Part shown: positions 28,706-35,579 of the stretch, one piece after another
How positions within the stretch are numbered: the stretch's first letter is position 1
Layout: the number at the start of each line of letters is the position of its first letter
From: CAWINX01 sp963702055
GTDB lineage: Bacteria > Actinomycetota > Thermoleophilia > Solirubrobacterales > 70-9
Length of the DNA: 64,000 nucleotides
NCBI GenBank assembly: GCA_963702055.1
Contig: OY969702.1
Span: 2,356,001-2,420,000 of the forward strand
Reading direction: 5' to 3'
Position numbers and translations under genes: made by a program
Notes under the pieces: model-generated
The model's database searches: none
The model's input: only the letters and a program-made list of their open reading frames with translations
Told to the model about the DNA's origin: nothing

Positions 28706-28752
28706 CGGTGCAACGCGTTGTCCCCCTATTTCGGGGAGAAAGCGTTTCACCG
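28706..28752. repeat. Family B hairpin, copy 4
   Basis: CGGTGCAACGCGTTGTCCCC pairs with GGGGAGAAAGCGTTTCACCG, with two mismatches in the right arm. It lies 2 bases from the truA stop, between the convergent rplQ and truA. Confidence 0.75.
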
Positions 28753-28754
28753 AG

Positions 28755-29492
28755 TCAGTCGTAGCTGACTGACTCGAGGTATAGGCCGTGGGGTGGGGCT
28801 GTGTCGCCTGCCTCCGGACGCGGTGCGCCTTTGAGGAGCTGCTGGAAGTTCGCGACGGTTCTTCGACCCCCGGCGACCTCCAGTTGGGTGCCCACCAGGA
28901 CGCGGACCATGTTGCGCATGAAGGCGTCGGCGGTGATTCGGAAGTTGAGGATGTCGTTGTCATCCTCTTCCCACCCGGCCTTGAGGACGTTGCGCTCGAA
29001 GCGGACGTGGTCGGTTTGGGTGGGGGTGAAGGCTGTGAAGTCGTGGGTGCCGATTAGGGCGGCGGCACAGGCTTCGAGGGCCTCGCGGTCGATGCGATGG
29101 GGCCACCAGAGGGCGCGGCCCCCTTCGAACGGGCTCGGGGCCGACCGGGCGAAGACTCGGTAGCGGTAGGTCCGCGACCTGGCGTCGTGGCGCGCGTCGA
29201 AGCCGTCATTGACCACGGCGGCAGCGGTGACGGCGACATCGTCAGGCCCCACCCCGCTCAACCGCCGCGCCAGATCCCCCGGAACCTCCGCCTCGGTCTC
29301 AAAACTCGCAACCTGCCCAAGCGCATGCACGCCGGTATCGGTCCGCCCAGCCACAGTCAGCTCAACCGGCACGCGCAGCACCGTAGCCAGCGCCGCCTCC
29401 AGCTCCCCCTGAACCGTCCGCAGCCCCGGCTGAGCGGCCCAGCCCTTAAAAGCTGTTCCCGCGTACTCGATGTCGAGGCGAACAGTGCGCAC
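28755..29492 (-). CDS. truA: tRNA pseudouridine(38-40) synthase TruA
   Basis: 245 residues. It isomerises uridines 38-40 in the anticodon arm. The catalytic Asp is in AGRTDTGVHALGQV (residues 46-59). LDIEYAGTAFKGWAAQPG at the start and FRITADAFMRNMVRVLVGT near the end are family signatures. It starts at GTG 29492. Its place after rplQ is conserved in bacteria, but here it is inverted and convergent with the operon. Confidence 0.96.
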   Translation of the reverse strand: MRTVRLDIEYAGTAFKGWAAQPGLRTVQGELEAALATVLRVPVELTVAGRTDTGVHALGQVASFETEAEVPGDLARRLSGVGPDDVAVTAAAVVNDGFDARHDARSRTYRYRVFARSAPSPFEGGRALWWPHRIDREALEACAAALIGTHDFTAFTPTQTDHVRFERNVLKAGWEEDDNDILNFRITADAFMRNMVRVLVGTQLEVAGGRRTVANFQQLLKGAPRPEAGDTAPPHGLYLESVSYD

Positions 29493-29517
29493 GCGCGCAG
29501 TATGCAGCCCGGCCGGG

Positions 29518-29612
29518 GGGAGGGACGGGTGCCCCTCGGGCTGGCGGATACTCAGAGCCGATCAGCTAATTAGCTGATCGGCGAGTCAGAACGAGGGGCA
29601 CCCGTTCCTCCC
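29518..29612. repeat. Family C hairpin, copy 2 (opposite orientation)
   Basis: 95 bp. Outer arms GGGACGGGTGCCCCTCG and CGAGGGGCACCCGTTCC are 21 bases with one G-T change. The inner perfect 26-base palindrome (29557-29582) is centred on CTAATTAG. The constant 13-mer is on the left strand as CTGGCGGATACTC (29541-29553), so this copy is reversed. It lies between the divergent truA and surE starts. Confidence 0.9.
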
Positions 29613-29627
29613 GCCCACCCCGCTGCC

Positions 29628-29633
29628 TAGAAT
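29628..29633 (+). promoter_or_regulatory. -10-like box for surE
   Basis: TAGAAT ends 8 bases before the GTG start of surE, with no Shine-Dalgarno sequence, as for a leaderless message. Confidence 0.5.
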
Positions 29634-29641
29634 CGCTCGTT

Positions 29642-30448
29642 GTGCGTGTCCTTCTGACCAACGACGACGGCATCACGGCCCCCGGCCTACAGGCGGCCCG
29701 CCGCGCCCTGCGTGAGATCGACGGTGTCGAGGTCGACGTGATCGCCCCGAACTCAAACCGCAGCGCGATCGCCCGCGGCATCACGACCCGCTCGCCGCTC
29801 ACGGTCGAGGAGGTCGAGTTCGGCGACGGAGACCGTGGCTTTGCCACCGACGGCACCCCGGTCGACTGCGTCCGCTTCGCCGAGCTCGGGCTGGTTGGTC
29901 ACCGCCCCGACCTGATCGTCTCCGGCATCAACCACGGCGCCAACCTCGGCGACGACATCACCTATTCGGGGACCGTTGCCGCGGCCTTCGAGGGGATTGT
30001 CCTCGGCATCCCCGCGGTGGCGATCTCCCAGCAGTCCTCCGGCGGGGGCATGGGCTACGTCAGCGGCAAGTTCGACTTCGGCGTGGCCGCGCCCTTCGCC
30101 GCCGAGCTGGTCCGCCGCCTGATCGTCGAGCCGATGCCCGCAAAGACGTTGATCAACGTCAACTGTCCGGCGGGGGAGCCGACCGGCATCGAGGTCACGA
30201 AGCTCGGCAAACGCCTCTACAACGATGAGCTGCGGCTGGTCTCCGAGGACGAGGACGGCCGGCGTCACTACGAGATATACGGCTGGCAGCCCGGGTTCGA
30301 GGACGAGCCCGGCACCGACCTCTCGGCGATCTCGCAGGGCCGGATCGCGGTGACCCCGATCCATTTCGACCTCACCGACCACGGCGAGCTGGAGCGGCTG
30401 CGCGGCTGGCGCTTCGAGGAGATGCTCGCCGCCAGCGCCCCGGCGTGA
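29642..30448 (+). CDS. surE: 5'/3'-nucleotidase SurE
   Basis: 268 residues. A metal-dependent nucleoside monophosphate phosphatase. The motif VLLTNDDGITAPGL at the N-terminus carries the metal-binding Asp pair; PNSNRSAIARGITTR and VSGINHGANLGDDITYSGTV complete the site. The start is GTG. Its end overlaps ligA as GTGA, so the two are co-translated. Confidence 0.95.
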   Translation: MRVLLTNDDGITAPGLQAARRALREIDGVEVDVIAPNSNRSAIARGITTRSPLTVEEVEFGDGDRGFATDGTPVDCVRFAELGLVGHRPDLIVSGINHGANLGDDITYSGTVAAAFEGIVLGIPAVAISQQSSGGGMGYVSGKFDFGVAAPFAAELVRRLIVEPMPAKTLINVNCPAGEPTGIEVTKLGKRLYNDELRLVSEDEDGRRHYEIYGWQPGFEDEPGTDLSAISQGRIAVTPIHFDLTDHGELERLRGWRFEEMLAASAPA

Positions 30449-32469
30449 GCGCCGCCGCGGCGAGGGACGAGCGGCGCGCCGCCGAGCTGCGCCGCGAGCT
30501 CCAGCGCCACAACCACCGCTACTACGTCCTCGACGACCCCGAGATCGGCGACGATGCCTACGACGAGCTGCTCGACGAGCTGCGGGCGATTGAGGCCGAG
30601 CACCCGGAGCTACGCGCCCCCGATTCCCCCACGCAGCGGGTCGGCGCTCCGCCGCTGGAGCGCTTCGATCAGGTCGAGCACGCCGAGCCGATGCTCTCGC
30701 TGGCCAACGCCCGCAACGAGGAGGAGCTGCGGGCCTGGGAGACGAGGATCCGCAACCACCTGAAGCGCCTCGACATCGCCGCCTCGGAGTTCAGCTACAC
30801 GACCGAGCCGAAGATCGACGGCCTGGCGATCTCCCTGACTTACGAAGATGGCGTCCTCGTCCGCGGCGCGACCCGGGGGGACGGGCGAATCGGCGAGGAC
30901 GTCACCCAGAACCTGCGCACGATCGGAGCGATCCCGCTGCACATCCCCAACGCCCCGCCGTTGGTCGAGGTCCGCGGCGAGGTCTACCTGCCGATTGCCG
31001 ACTTCAAGGCGCTGAACGAGCGCCGCGCCGAGGCGGGCGAGCCGACCTTCGCCAATCCGCGCAACTCGGCGGCGGGGTCGATCCGCCAGCTCGATCCGGC
31101 GCTCGCCGCCCAGCGCCCGCTCTCGATCTGGTGCTACGGGTTGGGCGCGACCCGCGGCCTCGACCCGGCAACCCACATGGAGGAGGTCGATTGGCTGCGC
31201 GAGCGGGGCTTCAAGGTCAATCCCCACACCGATCACCATGCGGACGTCGACGCCGTCGTCGAGCGCTGCCGCTGGTGGGAGGAGCGCCGCGACCAACTCG
31301 ACTACGAGATCGACGGGGTCGTGATCAAGGTCGACGAGCGGGCGCTGTGGCGGGAGCTGGGCGTGGTCGGGCGCGAGCCGCGCTGGGCGATCGCCTGGAA
31401 GTTCGCGCCGACGACGGCGACCACGGCGATGAGAAAGGTCGTCTGGAACGTCGGCCGCACCGGTCACCTCGTCCCCTTCGCGATGCTGGAGCCGGTCCAC
31501 GTCGGTGGCGTCACGGTCAGCACCGCGACCCTCCACAACGAGGAGGACCTCGAGCGCAAGGACGTCCGTGAGGGCGACGAGGTAATCGTGATGCGAGCGG
31601 GCGACGTGATCCCCCAGGTCGTCTCGCCGAAGTTGCCGCGCGCGAACCCGCGCGCGCGCAAGCCGAAGCCGCCGAAGAAATGCCCGGCTTGCGGGACGAC
31701 GACCGTCAAGCCGGAGGACTCGGTCTTCACGATCTGCCCGAACAAGGCCGGCTGCCCAGGCCAGTCCTTCCAGCACGTCAAGCACTTCGTCAGCCGGGGA
31801 GCGATGGACATCGAGGGGCTGGGGGAGAAGCAGGCGCTGCGCTTCCTCGAGGAGGGCCTGATCGCCGATGTCGCCGACATCTACGAGCTGCGCGAGGAGC
31901 AGCTGGCCGAGCTGGAGGGGTTCGGGGAGGTCTCCGCCCGCAACCTGCTCGCCGCGATCGAGGCTTCGCGCGACCGCCCCTTCAAACGCGTCCTCTACGC
32001 GCTCGGCCTGCCCGGCGTCGGTTACGTCACCGCCGAGGCGCTGGCCGACCACTTCGGCTCAATCGACGCGCTCCACACCGCCGACCCCGAGCTGATCGAG
32101 GAGGTCGAGGGAGTCGGGCCGATCATGGCCGTCCAGGTGGCCGAGTCGCTGGCCGACGAGCGGACCTGGGAGCTGATCGAAAAGCTCCGCGCCAGGGGCC
32201 TGCGGCTCGAGCAGGACGCCTCCGAGCGTCGCGCCGCCGGCGGCCCGTTGGAGGGCAGGACCGTCGTCCTAACCGGCACCCTGCCCATCCTCACCCGCGA
32301 GGAGGCGGCGGCGCTGATCAAGGCGGCGGGCGGCAAGGTCACCAACTCGGTCTCCAAGAAGACGGACTACGTGGTCGCCGGCGAGAGCCCCGGCTCAAAG
32401 CTCGCCAGGGCGGAGCAGCTCGGGGTCGAGGTTGTCGACGAGGTTGGGCTCAGACGGATTTTGGGCTGA
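30445..32469 (+). CDS. ligA: NAD-dependent DNA ligase
   Basis: 674 residues, full length. Seals nicks in replication and repair. Adenylation domain with the nucleophile Lys in TEPKIDGLAISL (near residue 119) and DYEIDGVVIKVD; OB-fold; four-Cys zinc finger (CPAC, then CPNKAGC, residues 413-435); HhH domain with GLPGVGYVTAEALADHFG; C-terminal BRCT domain beginning GRTVVLTGTLPILTREEA. The start is GTG within surE. The TGA stop is the first bases of a family C repeat. Confidence 0.97.
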   Translation: MSAAAARDERRAAELRRELQRHNHRYYVLDDPEIGDDAYDELLDELRAIEAEHPELRAPDSPTQRVGAPPLERFDQVEHAEPMLSLANARNEEELRAWETRIRNHLKRLDIAASEFSYTTEPKIDGLAISLTYEDGVLVRGATRGDGRIGEDVTQNLRTIGAIPLHIPNAPPLVEVRGEVYLPIADFKALNERRAEAGEPTFANPRNSAAGSIRQLDPALAAQRPLSIWCYGLGATRGLDPATHMEEVDWLRERGFKVNPHTDHHADVDAVVERCRWWEERRDQLDYEIDGVVIKVDERALWRELGVVGREPRWAIAWKFAPTTATTAMRKVVWNVGRTGHLVPFAMLEPVHVGGVTVSTATLHNEEDLERKDVREGDEVIVMRAGDVIPQVVSPKLPRANPRARKPKPPKKCPACGTTTVKPEDSVFTICPNKAGCPGQSFQHVKHFVSRGAMDIEGLGEKQALRFLEEGLIADVADIYELREEQLAELEGFGEVSARNLLAAIEASRDRPFKRVLYALGLPGVGYVTAEALADHFGSIDALHTADPELIEEVEGVGPIMAVQVAESLADERTWELIEKLRARGLRLEQDASERRAAGGPLEGRTVVLTGTLPILTREEAAALIKAAGGKVTNSVSKKTDYVVAGESPGSKLARAEQLGVEVVDEVGLRRILG

Positions 32470-32562
32470 AACGGGCGGGTGCCCCTCAGCCTGACTCGCC
32501 GTTCAGCCAATTGGCTGAACGGCTCTGAGTATCCGCCAGTCTGAGGGGCACCCGCCCGTTTC
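32468..32562. repeat. Family C hairpin, copy 3
   Basis: 95 bp. Perfect 22-base outer arms (32468-32489, 32541-32562) read GAAACGGGCGGGTGCCCCTC and complement. The inner perfect 26-base palindrome (32498-32523) is centred on CCAATTGG. The right spacer carries the constant GAGTATCCGCCAG (32527-32539). It lies between the convergent ligA and carboxypeptidase genes and overlaps the ligA stop. Confidence 0.9.
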
Positions 32563-32572
32563 ATCTCGAAGC

Positions 32573-33814
32573 TCAGTATGAGGCCACTGCGGCGGCGATT
32601 CGGTCCTGTTCTTGGTGAGCCAGTGAGATGTCGCGGACGCTTCCCATCAGGATCGAGAAGGCCATCGTCTTGCCGCTGCGGTTGAAGCAGTAGCCGGAGA
32701 GGTTGCTGACCCCGGTCAGGGTCCCCGTCTTGGTGCGGCACCGTCCCGCCGCCCGGGTTCCGTGCATGCGCGAGGCGACCGTACCCTCACGACCCGCCAG
32801 GGCGAGGTCCTGGATGAAGTCGTCGCCGACCGCGCTATAGCGCATCGACTTCAGCAGGGCGACAACCTGGTTGGGCGAGGCGCGCCCCGAGCGGGTCAGG
32901 CCGGAGCCGTCGACCGCATGCACGCCGGAGCCGTGGCTGCGGGCGAAGTGCGTGACGACCGCGGCTCCCGCGCGGGTAGAGCCTTCGGTCCCGAAGCGGG
33001 CGCCGAGCAGCTTGTTCAGCGTCTCGGCGAAGAAGTTGTCCGAGTAGACGTCGGTGGCGTTGACGATCCGGGTCAGGGTGGGGGAGCGGACCACCGCAAC
33101 TTGGCGGGCGGCGGCGGGCGCCTTGCGGAGGGCGACCCGGGTGCGGATATGTACGCCAGCTCGGCGCAGCGAGCGGGTGAGGGTCGCGGCGGCGAGCTTG
33201 GCCGGATCGCTCGCAAAGCGCCGGGCTCGCAGGTCGCCGTAGCCGGAGTCGAAGGCGAGTCCCGAGAGGGGGCCGATCCAGGGGCTGGTCGCGTAGCCGG
33301 AGTCGGCGACGCCACGCAGGCGGTCGAAGACCGTGTCGTCGGCGTAGAGCCTGCCGGTCACCGAGGCGATCCCGGCGGCGCGGATCTGGGGCCTCAGCGC
33401 GAAGAGGTCGGTCCCCAGCCCGTCGTGGAAGCGCTTGTTGAAGGCCGGCGAGCCGAGGGTCGGGTCGCCGCCGCCCTTCAGGAAGAGGTTGCCGTGCAGG
33501 ACCCCGTCGTCCCCCAGCCTGCCGTTGCTGAGCACCCGCGTTGCGATCCGGTATTGCGGCCCGAGTGAGGCAAGCGCGGCGCCGGTCGTGAAGAGCTTCA
33601 TGTTGGAGGCGAGCGGTCGCGCTCTCGCCGCGGCCCTGCGGCAGACGACGCGGCCGCTGTCGAGGTCGACGACGAGCAGCCCGCTGGCCCCGCCTCCGCC
33701 GCGTACGAGTTCCGCCTTCAGGGCGGGACAGAACGGCGCGTTTGCCGCCCCGGCTCCGGTGGCAGGCAGGAATACACCGCAAATCGCGATGAGCAGGGCA
33801 GGGGTCCGTCTCAT
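32573..33814 (-). CDS. dacB: D-alanyl-D-alanine carboxypeptidase, PBP4/DacB type
   Basis: 413 residues. An exported penicillin-binding protein that trims peptidoglycan stem peptides. N-terminal signal sequence LLIAICGVFLPATGAGAANA. Active-site motifs: SxxK in LASNMKLFTTG (near residue 72), SxN in VYSDNFFAETLN, and KTG in CRTKTGTLTGVSNL. DGSGLTRSGRASPNQV between them is typical of class C. The start, 15 bases from the patatin gene on the other strand, shares the symmetrical AGATAATCC region as a -10. Confidence 0.92.
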   Translation of the reverse strand: MRRTPALLIAICGVFLPATGAGAANAPFCPALKAELVRGGGGASGLLVVDLDSGRVVCRRAAARARPLASNMKLFTTGAALASLGPQYRIATRVLSNGRLGDDGVLHGNLFLKGGGDPTLGSPAFNKRFHDGLGTDLFALRPQIRAAGIASVTGRLYADDTVFDRLRGVADSGYATSPWIGPLSGLAFDSGYGDLRARRFASDPAKLAAATLTRSLRRAGVHIRTRVALRKAPAAARQVAVVRSPTLTRIVNATDVYSDNFFAETLNKLLGARFGTEGSTRAGAAVVTHFARSHGSGVHAVDGSGLTRSGRASPNQVVALLKSMRYSAVGDDFIQDLALAGREGTVASRMHGTRAAGRCRTKTGTLTGVSNLSGYCFNRSGKTMAFSILMGSVRDISLAHQEQDRIAAAVASY

Positions 33815-33821
33815 CTAGTGA

Positions 33822-33827
33822 GATAAT
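33822..33827. promoter_or_regulatory. Shared -10 region of divergent dacB and patatin genes
   Basis: GATAAT on the plus strand ends 8 bases before the ATG at 33836. On the minus strand the same bases read GGATTATCT, with GATTAT 8 bases before the dacB ATG. The two promoters would overlap face to face, so the genes would compete for polymerase. Confidence 0.45.
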
Positions 33828-33835
33828 CCATGTTT

Positions 33836-35083
33836 ATGGGCAAAGTTGTGGACATCGAGTCTCAACCCAGGCGGCGACGTTCCCGCAAACGCCCATCGAA
33901 GACCGCGCTCGTGCTGGGCGGGGGCGGCTTCACCGGCGGGGTCTATGAGATCGGCGCCCTGCGCGCCCTCGACCTGCTCGCGGTCAACAGCACCGTCACC
34001 AACTTCGACATCTACGTCGGCACCAGCGCCGGCTCCTTCGTCGCCGGCATGCTCGCCAACGGGGTCACGCCCGAGGAGATGATGCAGGTGATCAACGATC
34101 GCCTGCCCTCGGACCTCGACGACCTCGACCTCGACAAGGTGCTGAAGCCCAACTACCTCGGCTTCCTCCAGAAAGCGGCGATGTTGCCGTTGCGCACGGT
34201 CGAGCTGCTGCGGGTTCTGACTCGGATCGGCGAGTTCTCCGCCATGGACATCGGCGTCGGCCTCGCCGAGGCTCTCCCGACCGGCATTTACTCGAATGGC
34301 GGGATCGCCGATTACGTTGAGGGAACGCTCTCCAGCGCCGGGCGCACCAACGACTTTCGGCTCCTCGAGCGCGAGCTGTACCTGGCCGCGACCGACCTCG
34401 ACACCTGCGAGCGGATCGTCTTCGGCGAGAAGGACTGGGCCGACGTGCCGATTTCCAAAGCGGTCCAGTGTTCGACCGCCCTGCCGATCGTCTACAAGCC
34501 GGTCGACCTGAAAGGCCGCCAGCTCGTCGACGGCGGCATTCGCTCGACCACCAACGTCGACATCGCGGTTGAGCGGGGAGCGAAATTCATCGTCGTCGTC
34601 AATCCGCTGGTGCCCTTCGTCAACGACTTCGAGAAGACGATTCCGACCGTGTTCGGCACCCGGGTGAAGAGGGTTTCCGACATGGGCCTGCCGGCGATCG
34701 CCAACCAGACCTTCCGGCTGATTGCCCACGCCAGGTTGCACGAGGCGGTAGCCGCCTGGAAGGAGAAGTACCCCGGTGTCGACATCATCCTGGTCGAGCC
34801 TGAGTCCAACGACGAGCTGATGTTCGGCACGCCGATCATGGATTACTCGCGGCGCCTGAAGATCGCCCGCCACGGCTTCGAGTCGGTCACCGCCACCCTG
34901 GCCCAGGACTACGACCGTTACAAGGAGATCGCGGAGCGCCACGGCCTCGAGATCTCCGAGCGGCGCGTTCGCCGGGTGGTCGAGCGGGCGGCCGAGGAAG
35001 AGCCGGAGTCGACCTCGGCCTGGCGGCGCGTGCTCGAACAGACGACCTCGGCGTTGCTGCGGCAGTCGGGCGAGGCCTCCTGA
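33836..35083 (+). CDS. Patatin-like phospholipase
   Basis: 415 residues from ATG 33836 (ATG 33830 adds two, but 33836 fits the leaderless -10 spacing). Serine lipid hydrolase. The oxyanion loop LVLGGGGFTGGVYEIGAL is at about residues 26-43, nucleophile Ser in GTSAG (near 65), and the catalytic Asp in LVDGGIRSTTN (near 235). The first 20 residues are Arg/Lys-rich. No signal peptide, so it is probably cytoplasmic or membrane-peripheral. The C-terminus (RRVRRVVERAAEEEPE) is charged and helical. Confidence 0.9.
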   Translation: MGKVVDIESQPRRRRSRKRPSKTALVLGGGGFTGGVYEIGALRALDLLAVNSTVTNFDIYVGTSAGSFVAGMLANGVTPEEMMQVINDRLPSDLDDLDLDKVLKPNYLGFLQKAAMLPLRTVELLRVLTRIGEFSAMDIGVGLAEALPTGIYSNGGIADYVEGTLSSAGRTNDFRLLERELYLAATDLDTCERIVFGEKDWADVPISKAVQCSTALPIVYKPVDLKGRQLVDGGIRSTTNVDIAVERGAKFIVVVNPLVPFVNDFEKTIPTVFGTRVKRVSDMGLPAIANQTFRLIAHARLHEAVAAWKEKYPGVDIILVEPESNDELMFGTPIMDYSRRLKIARHGFESVTATLAQDYDRYKEIAERHGLEISERRVRRVVERAAEEEPESTSAWRRVLEQTTSALLRQSGEAS

Positions 35084-35114
35084 TTCGATCGAGGGATGGG
35101 GCCGGGGCGTCGGG

Positions 35115-35234
35115 CCTCCCTCGTGGGAATTGATGTCGCACGGCCTTCGGCCTTAGCTCCGATGTTGGAGCGCGGCTTACGCCGCGCAATCCTGAGATTG
35201 CATATCGCCGCTTCGCGACATTCCCGCGAGGGGG
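35115..35234 (+). repeat. Family D multi-hairpin element, copy 1
   Basis: A core of about 90 bases, closed by GTCGC (35134) and GCGAC (35214), contains in order CGGCCTTCGGCC, GCTCC-gatgtt-GGAGC, GCGCGGC-ttac-GCCGCGC and CAAT-cctgag-ATTG. Outer arms CCTCCCTCGTGGGAAT and ATTCCCGCGAGGGG pair. The core recurs, inverted, at 35433-35576. Confidence 0.8.
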
Positions 35235-35432
35235 ACCGGTGTCCCGGCTACGGACGCTCTGCCTGACTCAAAAGCTCACCGAATTGCCACGGCGCGCTGA
35301 AGGTTCTACAGCTGCCAAGCGAGCACGCGCGGCCCGGCCGGCTGAGCCGTCGTGGGCTGATAGCCCCGGATGGGCTGGTGCGCTTTTTGCGTGGATTTCG
35401 GACGGGAGCGGGGGGAATTTCCGCGGTGTGAA

Positions 35433-35576
35433 GGAGGGGGCGGTTGCCCTCTGGGCGAATGTCGCGAAGCGGCGATATGCAATCTGTCTATTGCGCGGCG
35501 AAGCCGCGCTCCAACTCCGGAGCGAAGGCCGAAGGCCGAAGCGACTCAATTCGACCAGAGGGCAACCGCCCCCTCC
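35433..35576 (-). repeat. Family D multi-hairpin element, copy 2 (inverted)
   Basis: Perfect 22-base outer arms (35433-35454, 35555-35576) include GGCGGTTGCCCTCTGG and complement; they differ from the outer arms of copy 1. The inner part is the reverse complement of the copy 1 core, with the same hairpins (for example GCGCGGCGAAGCCGCGC), and changes mostly in loops. It ends 3 bases from the acyl-CoA ligase stop. Confidence 0.85.
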
Positions 35577-35579
35577 CCC

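Larger units (their letters stand above)
35084..35579. other. 496-base gap between convergent genes, mostly repeats
   Basis: It holds two family D elements in opposite orientation (35115-35234 and 35433-35576). The 198 bases between them include CGGCCCGGCCGG and GGCTGATAGCCCCGGATGGGCT hairpin-like sequence, and open frames on both strands, none of which looks like a protein. Nothing else is seen. Confidence 0.6.

Noticed and set aside
28544..32562. CRISPR array or phage attachment sites for the clustered hairpins
   Set aside because: Copies are 1-3 kb apart with genes between them, no regular spacers, no cas genes, no integrase.
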